Positions 1-5,973 of a stretch of DNA of 6,014 nt are shown here, in pieces. The stretch's first letter is position 1, and each line of letters begins with the position of its first letter. Position numbers and translations under genes: made by a program. Source of the stretch: an uncultured Planctomycetaceae bacterium. GTDB taxonomy: Bacteria > Planctomycetota > Planctomycetia > Pirellulales > UBA1268. The stretch is taken from NCBI GenBank assembly GCA_937926325.1, contig CALAZQ010000533.1, positions 1 to 6,014 on the forward strand, written 5' to 3'. Under the pieces are notes generated by a model. The model was not told where the DNA came from. It made no database searches and saw only the letters and a list, made by a program, of their open reading frames with translations.

Positions 1-68
1 CTGCTGCCCTCCAGGATGGCAATCCCCTGGGCATCCGCCGGTTGGTTGAGGGTGTCCTTGACCGACAC
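1..68 (-). CDS. Partial CDS (N-terminal 22 codons), unknown function, runs off left edge
   Basis: A reading frame opens with GTG at 68-66, just past the phosphoesterase stop (77-75), and stays open to the window edge. It reads MSVKDTLNQPADAQGIAILE followed by GS. Third codon positions are G or C in 19 of 22 codons, matching the flanking genes and supporting real coding. A GAGG Shine-Dalgarno-like stretch at 76-73 overlaps the upstream stop codon and sits 4 nt before the GTG, which is short but usable. The 6-bp gap implies co-transcription and probably translational coupling with the phosphoesterase. Too little protein is visible to name a family. A genuine start further into the neighbouring sequence cannot be excluded. 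Confidence 0.55.
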   Translation of the reverse strand, partial: MSVKDTLNQPADAQGIAILEGS

Positions 69-74
69 TGAGCC

Positions 75-920
75 TCAGGCCACCCGCGGTTCGGAGAGGG
101 GGCCGAAGCCGGTAGCCACCAGAGCGGCCAGCGCCGGCTCGACCAGGGTGTCAGCCTCGGCGTCCCGGTCACTGATGGCAGGCTGCCCTTCCAGCCAGGT
201 GTGGTTGACCAGTTCGATGCGGCCGTCGATGTGCTCGACCAGTGCGGTGCAGTGCTCCATCCAGTCGCCACAGTTGTAGTAGTCAACGCCGTCGATCTGC
301 CGGATGGCGGGCACATGGATGTGGCCGCAGACGACCCCGGCGCAATCTTTCTTTTTGGTGTAGCGGGCCACGAAATGCTCGAAGTCGTTGATGAAGTTCA
401 CCGCCCGCTTCACCTTGGTCTTCAGCAGCGAGCTGAACGACCAGTAGGGATAGCCGAGTGACCGGCGGGCCAGGTTCATCCACTTGTTCAGATGGAGCGC
501 CGCCGTGTAGGCCCGGTCGCCGAGGTGATAGACCCAGGCTGCATGTTTCGTGAGGTGGTCGAAGAAGTCACCGTGGATGATCAGCAGCCGGCGGCCGTCG
601 ATGGTTTCGTGAATGAACATGTCGGCCAACTCGACGCCACCGAGGGTCTGGGGAGCAAAGGGCCGCAGGAACTCGTCATGGTTGCCGGTGGCGTAAAAGA
701 TTCGGGTGCCTCGTTTGAGCATGCCGAGCATCCGCCGCACCACAAAGCTCGAGGTGTCATTCCAATAGAACGACCGCTTGAGTTTCCAGCCGTCGATGAT
801 GTCACCGACCAGATAGAGCCGATCCGGCTCGACCCGCCCCAGAAACTGAAATAATTCCTCAGCCCGGCTGAACCGACAGCCGAGGTGGAGGTCAGAAAGA
901 AACAGCGAACGGACCCGCAT
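75..920 (-). CDS. LpxH-like calcineurin-type metallophosphoesterase (UDP-2,3-diacylglucosamine diphosphatase family)
   Basis: This 281-residue protein carries the full two-metal phosphoesterase motif set in order: D10 and H12 (SDLHLG), D40 (VGDIIDGW), N80-H81 (GNHDE), H116 (IHGD), and H200/H202 (CGHIHVPA). The spacing closely follows E. coli LpxH (240 aa), whose family hydrolyses UDP-2,3-diacylglucosamine to lipid X and UMP in lipid A synthesis at the inner membrane face. It is about 40 residues longer than E. coli LpxH; the extra length is mainly a C-terminal tail after the last metal ligands. There is no signal peptide; a basic, aromatic helical insert at about 125-190 sits where LpxH has its membrane-binding lid. 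The ATG at 920-918 follows a GGAGG at 932-928 with 7-nt spacing, so the start is well supported. The metallophosphoesterase call is very secure. The lipid A substrate is inferred from family resemblance, and no other lipid A gene is in view. Confidence 0.88.
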   Translation of the reverse strand: MRVRSLFLSDLHLGCRFSRAEELFQFLGRVEPDRLYLVGDIIDGWKLKRSFYWNDTSSFVVRRMLGMLKRGTRIFYATGNHDEFLRPFAPQTLGGVELADMFIHETIDGRRLLIIHGDFFDHLTKHAAWVYHLGDRAYTAALHLNKWMNLARRSLGYPYWSFSSLLKTKVKRAVNFINDFEHFVARYTKKKDCAGVVCGHIHVPAIRQIDGVDYYNCGDWMEHCTALVEHIDGRIELVNHTWLEGQPAISDRDAEADTLVEPALAALVATGFGPLSEPRVA

Positions 921-927
921 GGGGAGT

Positions 928-952
928 CCTCCGTTACGGCTGCTGACGGAGG
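928..952 (-). promoter_or_regulatory. Hairpin enclosing the phosphoesterase Shine-Dalgarno
   Basis: On the minus-strand transcript, CCTCCGT (952-946) can pair perfectly with ACGGAGG (934-928) across an 11-nt loop. The 3' arm contains the whole GGAGG ribosome binding site of the metallophosphoesterase that starts at 920. The structure could therefore mask the site and limit translation. The inverted repeat is directly visible; a regulatory role is inferred, and a chance repeat in GC-rich DNA remains possible. Confidence 0.4.
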
Positions 953-1033
953 CGTTTCAGCACCTCCCAGGCGGGGCGATAGTAACCTCGTCAGCCTTCC
1001 GAAGCATCCCGAATCGGCGTGAGAATTTGGTGA

Positions 1034-1054
1034 GGCGGCGACAGCGAGGCCGCC
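1034..1054 (-). other. GC-rich hairpin after the small membrane protein gene
   Basis: GGCGGC and GCCGCC (1054-1049 and 1039-1034) form a perfect 6-bp stem with a 9-nt loop, 3 nt past the stop codon at 1060-1058. No U-tract follows, so it is not a classical intrinsic terminator. It could slow RNA decay or assist termination. The octamer GCCGCCAA also occurs twice here (1049-1056 and 1061-1068), straddling the stop codon. Confidence 0.25.
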
Positions 1055-1057
1055 AAT

Positions 1058-1336
1058 TCAGCCGCCAAATCCGAGTTTGGGTGCTTTCATGCTGCGGAGC
1101 GTGAGGATCGAGCCGACCGACATGAGTGCGAGGCCGAGCCAGCGGGGTGGCTGGACCACCTTGCGGCCAGCTGTTCCCGGCCAGGCGGGGCTGTTGCCGG
1201 TCGGGACGGGGGCGGGCTCACTGGCGACAATCCTGCTGGAGAAATCGCTCAGGGTGAACGACTGCACCATCCGGAACTGGATGCCGGCAAAGAAGACCAA
1301 CAGGCCGATCAGAAGAATGGTCTGGCGTTTCATCAC
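1058..1336 (-). CDS. Small two-helix membrane protein, unknown function
   Basis: The product is a 92-residue protein (91 if the ATG is used) with two predicted membrane segments: a strongly hydrophobic one at about 5-20 (ILLIGLLVFFAGIQF) and a weaker one at about 66-80 (WLGLALMSVGSILTL). Between them is a polar, proline-rich loop of about 45 residues. The basic N-terminus (MKR) and C-terminus (RSMKAPK) suggest both ends are cytoplasmic and the loop is periplasmic. The start could be GTG at 1336-1334 or the immediately following ATG at 1333-1331. An AAGGA at 1347-1343 lies 6 nt from the GTG and 9 nt from the ATG; the ATG looks slightly more natural. The gene lies between the ketosynthase-like and phosphoesterase genes with gaps of 149 and 137 bp. 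I recognise no domain. Hydrophobicity pattern, charge distribution and a good Shine-Dalgarno make it a likely real gene. Confidence 0.7.
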   Translation of the reverse strand: MMKRQTILLIGLLVFFAGIQFRMVQSFTLSDFSSRIVASEPAPVPTGNSPAWPGTAGRKVVQPPRWLGLALMSVGSILTLRSMKAPKLGFGG

Positions 1337-1451
1337 TGCATGTCCTTCCGCAAACCACCTCTGGTTCAGAGAGGGAATCGAACCGAAGTGGGCCAGGCAT
1401 GCAGTCGCGCCGGCAGATTGCCAGTTGTGCCGATTGCGGCGGATGCAGCAG

Positions 1452-1481
1452 AAAACGTGGTGCCGCGGGGCGACCCCGTGG
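1452..1481 (-). terminator. Possible intrinsic terminator after the ketosynthase-like gene
   Basis: Reading leftward, 4 nt past the stop codon at 1488-1486, CGGGG (1478-1474) and CCCCG (1470-1466) form a tight stem with a 3-nt loop. Two further G-C pairs lie beyond one mismatch (1481-1480 with 1464-1463). A short run of four T follows at 1455-1452, separated from the stem by about 7 nt. The stem is strong but the T run is short and displaced, so this is a weak-to-moderate call. It would separate the ketosynthase-like gene from the genes to its left. Confidence 0.35.
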
Positions 1482-1485
1482 GCGT

Positions 1486-2766
1486 TCAGCCTGCAGCGAT
1501 GGCCACGGCCGCTGCCTGGCCCATCGATCCAAAGTTCAGCGAGATCGCCGTCCGTGGCCGACCCGACAGGGGGCCATCATGGATGACCTGAATCGGGCAG
1601 TCGGGGTCGGGCGTGTCGTAGTTGAGAGTCGGCGGAATAGCGTCGGCCTCAACCGCCAGCACACTGGCAACAAGTTCCAGCAGTCCGCCACCGGCACCGG
1701 CATGGCCAAAGCTACTTTTTGGTGCGGTCACCGGCGTGTCGCCCAGTTCCGCGGCAATCGCCTGGGCCTCAGCCCGGTCCATGGCAACCGTACTCAGCCC
1801 GTGGGCGTTGACATGCCCCAGGCTGGCGGCGTCGAGCCCGGCCCGCCGGAGCACCTCGCGAAGGACCAGCCGCACACCCCGGCCCGTGGGTGGATCTTGT
1901 CGCTGCCGCGGTTCGCAGCGGGCGGCCGTGGCGAGCAGTCGGCTGCGGATTCGTGCCCCGCGGCGATCGGCATGTTCCCGCGATTCAAGCACCACCACCC
2001 CGGCCCCCTCTGCGTTGACCAGCCCATCTCGATTGAGGTCGAAGGGCCGGCAGGCGGCCTGGAAGTCGTCGTTGCGTTTGGAGAGCTGGGCATTGCCCCG
2101 GGCGACCAGTGCCGTCGGATGCAGCCGCGAGCCAGTGCCACCCGCCAGCATCACATCAGCCCAGCCCCGCTCAATCACACTGGCCGCTTCGGCCACCGCC
2201 AGCAGTCCCGAGACATCTCCCAGCACAATCGTGTTGTTGGGGCCGCGGGCATCCTGGGCGATGGCGATGTGCGAGGCGGTCATGTTGGGCAGATGCTTGA
2301 GCAGCCAGAGCGGATGGAGTTCTTCATGGATCGCCTCTGCCCACTGCTCGTAACAGAACTGGCCATCACCCGAGCGGGCCCGCCGGTAGGTGGTCTCCAG
2401 GTCCTCAAGGTCGGCGTAGATCATGTCGTTGCCGAAGACGACACCGAACCGTTCCGGCTGGAGCCGGTCGTTGGCAAGGCCCGCATCGGCCATCGCCAGA
2501 TCGGCGGCGGCGAAGCCGAGTTGGATCTCCCGGCTCATTACCTTGAGGCTCTTCCGCGGACGGACATAGAGCTTCGGATCGAAGCCGGCAATCTGCCCGC
2601 CGAACCGGACGCTCAAGCCGCTGGAGTCAAACAGGTCGATCGGCCGGATGCCACTCTCACCGGCCAGCAGCGCATGCCAAAATGGATCGGTGCCGATGCC
2701 AATCGGGCTGGCCACACCGACACCGGTGATCACAACGTCGCGAGAGGTTTCCATCATTGGGTGCAC
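1486..2766 (-). CDS. Beta-ketoacyl-ACP synthase (FabF/KAS II)-like protein with active-site Cys replaced by Asp
   Basis: This 426-residue protein has the full thiolase-fold KAS layout. It opens with the typical VVITGVGVASPIG strand (11-23), has FDLNRDGLVNAEGAGVVVLE (242-261), the first catalytic histidine in VNAHG (H322), the conserved lysine and second histidine in KSSFGHAG (K350, H355), and a C-terminal glycine-rich strand (about 408-416). The length is normal for FabF (about 410 aa). The nucleophile elbow, ACTSG in FabF, reads GDVSG here, placing D184 at the cysteine position (GAT codon, 2217-2215). The C-terminal FGFGG gate loop reads FGSMG, so the gating Phe is lost too. Condensation through an acyl-thioester is therefore not expected. 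By analogy with chain-length factors and KSQ domains (Cys to Gln), it may be a partner subunit, a decarboxylase or a different catalyst; this is inference. Start options are GTG 2766, ATG 2757 or ATG 2754, none with a clear Shine-Dalgarno; the ATGs give a FabF-like N-terminus. No ACP or second ketosynthase is in view. Confidence 0.88.
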   Translation of the reverse strand: MHPMMETSRDVVITGVGVASPIGIGTDPFWHALLAGESGIRPIDLFDSSGLSVRFGGQIAGFDPKLYVRPRKSLKVMSREIQLGFAAADLAMADAGLANDRLQPERFGVVFGNDMIYADLEDLETTYRRARSGDGQFCYEQWAEAIHEELHPLWLLKHLPNMTASHIAIAQDARGPNNTIVLGDVSGLLAVAEAASVIERGWADVMLAGGTGSRLHPTALVARGNAQLSKRNDDFQAACRPFDLNRDGLVNAEGAGVVVLESREHADRRGARIRSRLLATAARCEPRQRQDPPTGRGVRLVLREVLRRAGLDAASLGHVNAHGLSTVAMDRAEAQAIAAELGDTPVTAPKSSFGHAGAGGGLLELVASVLAVEADAIPPTLNYDTPDPDCPIQVIHDGPLSGRPRTAISLNFGSMGQAAAVAIAAG

Positions 2767-2840
2767 GGTACAGAATTTTGCCCGATTCCCGATAGTGGAC
2801 TCAGCCGCGGCCCCCGTTCAGGCTGTCTTGAGCAGTTCCT

Positions 2841-3398
2841 TTATGGACGTCGGGGATGGGCCTGACGCCACTCGGACGGCCGGAGCGGGTCGGGCGTGGC
2901 CCAGAGGCCGCGGCGGTCTCGGCGGGCTTCCTGCTGGGCTTCCTGCAGATCGGCTGGCGGTGTGAACCGGTCAAAAACCCAGGCATGGCCCTCGGCGACC
3001 AATTCACGGTTGAGGTTCCGCTGGTCGATCCAGAGGGTGCCGAGCAGGCGGTCGTACTGGTCACGGCCGTGGGGCTCCAGCCGGATGGGCTGGCCCCGCA
3101 CCTTCTGTTCAAGCGCCGCTCGGGCCTCCCGGCCATGGGCCTGGCGGTATTCCGGCGCGTCAATGCCCAGGAGGCGAATCCGCTCCTTGCGACCGTCTGC
3201 GGCCACCGCCGTGACGGTGTCGCCATCGTGCACGGTTTGAATCGTCCAGGCTTCTGCTGCTGGGGAACCGGGCTGCGTGGCGAACCGATCGCGGAGCAGG
3301 CCCGCGATGGCCAGCACCAGCATCAGCCCGATCACCCGCAGCAGTCTTTCCCGCGACAGGCGACGAGCAGGCCGTTGAGCGGAGGGCTTGCGGGGCAC
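2841..3398 (-). CDS. Thermonuclease family protein (staphylococcal nuclease-like, membrane-anchored or exported)
   Basis: This 185-residue protein has an N-terminal arginine-rich tail (about 1-21), a hydrophobic segment (about 22-35, VIGLMLVLAIAGLL) and then an SNase domain from about 51 to 178. Residues corresponding to the staphylococcal nuclease active site are present: D60 in DGDT (D21), R75 and D80/E83 in RLLGIDAPE (R35, D40, E43), and R117 in QYDR (R87). The usual Thr after D40 is Ala81, as in many family members. The C-terminal pattern with AQQEAR and RRGLWA is also typical. It should be a Ca2+-dependent phosphodiesterase cleaving DNA or RNA, held on or released to the outer side of the cytoplasmic membrane; no clear signal peptidase site or lipobox is seen. 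The start is GTG (3398-3396) without a convincing Shine-Dalgarno; M26 would delete the basic tail and is less likely. It lies 74 bp upstream of the ketosynthase-like gene on the same strand. Confidence 0.88.
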   Translation of the reverse strand: MPRKPSAQRPARRLSRERLLRVIGLMLVLAIAGLLRDRFATQPGSPAAEAWTIQTVHDGDTVTAVAADGRKERIRLLGIDAPEYRQAHGREARAALEQKVRGQPIRLEPHGRDQYDRLLGTLWIDQRNLNRELVAEGHAWVFDRFTPPADLQEAQQEARRDRRGLWATPDPLRPSEWRQAHPRRP

Positions 3399-3543
3399 GG
3401 CTCAGTAAACTCAGGAACAGGTGTGGCGGACAATGACCTACGAAACTGACTTCAGTGAAAAGGTATCCTAGAGAGCCGGACATTTGGATGTCGTCGGTAA
3501 GACTCGATTGTTGGTGGTGCTCGACGGCTGTCTGGAATAAACG
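3399..3543. promoter_or_regulatory. Divergent intergenic region between nuclease and potassium channel genes
   Basis: These 145 bp separate oppositely oriented genes and should hold promoters for both. Visible elements are a dyad ACTGA-CT-TCAGT at 3445-3456, a TATCCT hexamer at 3464-3469 (rightward), a direct repeat CTCAG at 3401-3405 and 3410-3414, and on the minus strand TTGTCC (3433-3428) spaced 18 nt from TTTACT (3409-3404). None matches a consensus well, so no promoter is assigned precisely. A short open frame starting at 3455 overlaps the channel start and has no coding character. Confidence 0.5.
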
Positions 3544-5304
3544 ATGCGGTTTTTTGTCGGCATCCTGGCATCGGTGGTCAAGACCCGGCGGCAGCGGCAA
3601 AACCTGCGGCTGCTGGGCTGGCTGGGGCTGTTCTTCTTCCTGATGCTGGGAAGCTACAGCGTGCTCTTTCACTGGCTGATGGCTCGCGAGGGGCAGAGCC
3701 ACTCCTGGGTGACGGCGGTCTATTGGACCTTCGTCACGATGTCGACTCTGGGGTTTGGTGACATCACCTTTCAGTCCGACGCCGGCCGGCTGTTCACGAT
3801 TGTCGTGCTGATGTCGGGCACGATCTTTCTGCTTGTGCTGCTGCCCTTTAGCTTCATCCAGTTCTTCTTTCTGCCGTGGATGGAAGCGCAGGAGACGGCC
3901 GGTACCCCACGGAGCCTGCCAGCCTCGACGCGGGGGCATGTCATCCTCACACAACTGGCGGCGGTTGAGGAATCGCTGATCAGACTGCTGACAGCCAACG
4001 GTATCGAGCATGTGATTGTGGTCAGCAGCACTACTGAGGCCACGCCGCTGCTCGATGCCGGCTATCGGGTGATGGTCGGACCGCTCGATGACCCCGAGAC
4101 CTACCGCCAGGCGCGGGTTGAGCAGGCGGCCTTGGTGGCGACGACGCGAGCCGACACCACGAACACCAACGTCACCTTCACGGTCCGGGAGGTCAGCCCG
4201 ACGGTACCGATCGTCGCCACCGCCTCCAGCGATGCCTCGGTCGATATCCTCAAGCTTGCCGGTGCCAGCCAGGTACTGCGAATGGGGCAGATGCTCGGCG
4301 AGGCGCTGGCCCGGCGGGTGCTGGGCCGCGATGGCCGCAGCCGGTTGATCGGCCAGTTCGACGATCTGCGGATTGCCGAGGCCGCCGTGGGACCGACGGG
4401 CCTGGCCGGCCGGACGCTCGCTGAAACCAGGCTGCGGCAGCAGGTCGGCGTGACCGTCGTCGGCACCTGGTACCGGGGTGGCTTCAAGCCGGCCACCCCG
4501 GAAACCCTGCTGCATCGCTCCAGCCTGCTGGTACTGGCCGGCTCAGCCGAGCAGCTGGCCCGCTATGACCAGCAGTACGCGGTGCCGGGGATGGCTGGCG
4601 GGCTGACCCTGATCATCGGCTCGGGCCGGGTCGGCCGGGCGGTCGCGGCGGCGCTGGCCGCCGATGGGCAGGCCTTCACGATCATCGACAAAGACCCGGC
4701 GCGGATTCACGATGGCGAACACGGCCTCGTCGGCGATGCCGCCCGTCGCGAGCTGCTGGAAGAGGCCGGCATCGATCGCTGCTCGGCGGTGGTGATCACG
4801 CCCCGCGACGATGACGTGAATGTCTATCTGACGCTCTACTGCCGGAAGCTGCGGCCCGATATCCAGATTCTCAGCCGGGCGACCCTTGAGCGGAACGTGT
4901 CGACATTGCACCGGGCGGGGGCCGACTTTGTGATGTCGTACGCGACCACCGGGGCGACAACCATCTATAACCTGCTGCAACGGATCGACATCCTGCTGCT
5001 GGCCGAGGGGCTGCACATCTTCCGGGTCGATACGCCGCCGGAGTTGGCGGGGCAGCAGCTGGGCGAGTCGGGCATTCGCGGGCAGACCGGCTGCACGGTG
5101 GTTGCCGTCGGCGAGGCCGACCACTTCTCCTGCAATCCGGGCCGCGAGGCGGTGCTCAAGCCCCGGGGCGAACTGGTGCTGATCGGTGATGCGGCTGCCG
5201 AGAGCCGGTTTCTGAAGCGGTATCCCGAGGCGGTGGCCCGGCCTTCGGTGAATTCGGTGCAGGCTGAGGCTGAGGCAGGGACAGAGCCGGGGCGACGGCT
5301 ATGA
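3544..5304 (+). CDS. Two-TM potassium channel with tandem RCK (TrkA-N/TrkA-C) modules
   Basis: This 586-residue protein has TM1 at about 24-46, a pore helix at about 55-67, selectivity filter TLGFGD (68-73) and TM2 at about 83-110. Two RCK modules follow. RCK1 has a Rossmann lobe at about 131-245 and a TrkA-C lobe at about 265-343. RCK2 has a Rossmann lobe at about 353-470 with intact GSGRVG (359-364) and acidic D382 after strand 2, then a TrkA-C lobe at about 484-550. A polar tail with an AEAEA repeat ends the chain. Four subunits would place eight RCK modules in a gating ring, opening a K+ pore in the inner membrane in response to ligands. This layout, with both RCKs in one chain, resembles GsuK of Geobacter rather than MthK. 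RCK1 has TQLAAVE where GxGxxG is expected, so it probably does not bind a dinucleotide in the usual way. The ATG follows an in-frame TAA at 3538-3540, and GGAA at 3534-3537 is a modest ribosome site. The gene is 21 bp upstream of pdxH. Confidence 0.92.
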   Translation: MRFFVGILASVVKTRRQRQNLRLLGWLGLFFFLMLGSYSVLFHWLMAREGQSHSWVTAVYWTFVTMSTLGFGDITFQSDAGRLFTIVVLMSGTIFLLVLLPFSFIQFFFLPWMEAQETAGTPRSLPASTRGHVILTQLAAVEESLIRLLTANGIEHVIVVSSTTEATPLLDAGYRVMVGPLDDPETYRQARVEQAALVATTRADTTNTNVTFTVREVSPTVPIVATASSDASVDILKLAGASQVLRMGQMLGEALARRVLGRDGRSRLIGQFDDLRIAEAAVGPTGLAGRTLAETRLRQQVGVTVVGTWYRGGFKPATPETLLHRSSLLVLAGSAEQLARYDQQYAVPGMAGGLTLIIGSGRVGRAVAAALAADGQAFTIIDKDPARIHDGEHGLVGDAARRELLEEAGIDRCSAVVITPRDDDVNVYLTLYCRKLRPDIQILSRATLERNVSTLHRAGADFVMSYATTGATTIYNLLQRIDILLLAEGLHIFRVDTPPELAGQQLGESGIRGQTGCTVVAVGEADHFSCNPGREAVLKPRGELVLIGDAAAESRFLKRYPEAVARPSVNSVQAEAEAGTEPGRRL

Positions 5305-5312
5305 TAAGCAAC

Positions 5313-5317
5313 AGGAG
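5313..5317 (+). promoter_or_regulatory. Shine-Dalgarno for pdxH
   Basis: AGGAG lies 8 nt before the ATG at 5326, within the 21-bp gap after the channel stop. It supports that start and independent ribosome loading on a shared transcript. Confidence 0.75.
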
Positions 5318-5325
5318 ATTGCCGG

Positions 5326-5973
5326 ATGCCAGCACGCGTGACCGATGCCCGAAAAGAGTATGAGCAGGGGGCCCTGAACGAGGCTGACATTGCGTCCGAT
5401 CCGATCCGGCAGTTCACCCTGTGGTACGACGCCGCGGTGGCCGCAGGGGTGCCGGAACCCGAGGCGATGACGCTGGCGACGGCCACGCCGGAGGGCCGGC
5501 CATCAGCTCGGATTGTCCTGCTGCGGGGCTATGACGAGCGGGGCTTTTGTTTTTTCAGTAACTATAGCAGCCACAAGGGCCGCGAACTTGCCGCCAACCC
5601 GTATGCGGCCGTCACCTTCCACTGGACTTCGCTCGAGCGGCAGGTGCGGATCGAGGGGCGGGTTGAGAAAACCTCCGCGGCGGAGAGCGATGCCTATTTT
5701 CACAGCCGGCCCAGCCAGTCACGGATCGGTGCCTGGAGTTCCCCGCAGAGCGCGGTGATTGCCGACCGCCAAACGCTTGAGGACCTCGTCAAAAAATATC
5801 AGCAGCAGTATCCCGACGAGTCGGCCATTCCCCGGCCCGACCACTGGGGCGGCTACCGGCTGATTCCCGACCGCATCGAGTTCTGGCAGGGTCGCCCCAG
5901 CCGGCTGCATGACCGGCTGCAGTTCAGCCGTGCCGGAGAGACCGGCTGGAACCTCGAGCGGCTGGCGCCGTGA
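5326..5973 (+). CDS. pdxH: Pyridoxamine/pyridoxine 5'-phosphate oxidase
   Basis: This 215-residue protein matches the full length of E. coli PdxH (218 aa). It oxidises pyridoxamine 5'-phosphate or pyridoxine 5'-phosphate to pyridoxal 5'-phosphate, using FMN and O2 and releasing H2O2, as a cytosolic homodimer. Visible family landmarks are [13 protein letters not shown] (58-70, FMN phosphate contacts; R67 where E. coli has Lys), [13 protein letters not shown] (76-88), [18 protein letters not shown] (98-115), [19 protein letters not shown] (124-142) and the C-terminal signature [16 protein letters not shown] (182-197), ending in ERLAP like many homologues. All expected segments are present and no frameshift is seen. 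The start has a good Shine-Dalgarno. It probably shares a transcript with the upstream potassium channel, though the functions have no clear link, and its stop overlaps the start of a likely downstream gene. Oxygen use implies at least intermittent aerobic growth. Confidence 0.96.
   Translation: MPARVTDARKEYEQGALNEADIASDPIRQFTLWYDAAVAAGVPEPEAMTLATATPEGRPSARIVLLRGYDERGFCFFSNYSSHKGRELAANPYAAVTFHWTSLERQVRIEGRVEKTSAAESDAYFHSRPSQSRIGAWSSPQSAVIADRQTLEDLVKKYQQQYPDESAIPRPDHWGGYRLIPDRIEFWQGRPSRLHDRLQFSRAGETGWNLERLAP

Noticed and set aside
1363..1384. GGGAATCGAACC on the plus strand, resembling a tRNA T-arm (GGTTCGATTCCC) on the minus strand
   Set aside because: Only two T-stem pairs form, the following bases do not give an acceptor strand with CCA, and no matching 5' acceptor, D-arm or anticodon arm is found in the adjoining bases.
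1399..2865. 488-codon open frame on the plus strand antisense to the ketosynthase-like gene
   Set aside because: Its translation is low-complexity and has no recognisable domain; it covers a gene with clear family motifs on the other strand. Long antisense frames are expected in GC-rich DNA.
3455..3643. Short plus-strand frame of 62 codons starting before the channel gene
   Set aside because: It overlaps the channel's first codons in another frame, has a Trp/Cys/Ser-rich composition and no ribosome binding site.
3160..4515. 451-codon open frame on the minus strand spanning the nuclease 5' end and half the channel gene
   Set aside because: It overlaps two well-supported genes, is rich in Q, H, R and P without domain motifs, and behaves like a GC-driven shadow.
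4543..5124. 193-codon minus-strand frame antisense to the channel's second RCK module
   Set aside because: No domain content; mirror image of a strongly conserved RCK coding region.
5260..5280. Short repeat of GAGGCT in the channel's 3' end
   Set aside because: Only two to three units encoding AEAEA in a polar tail; ordinary low-complexity coding sequence.
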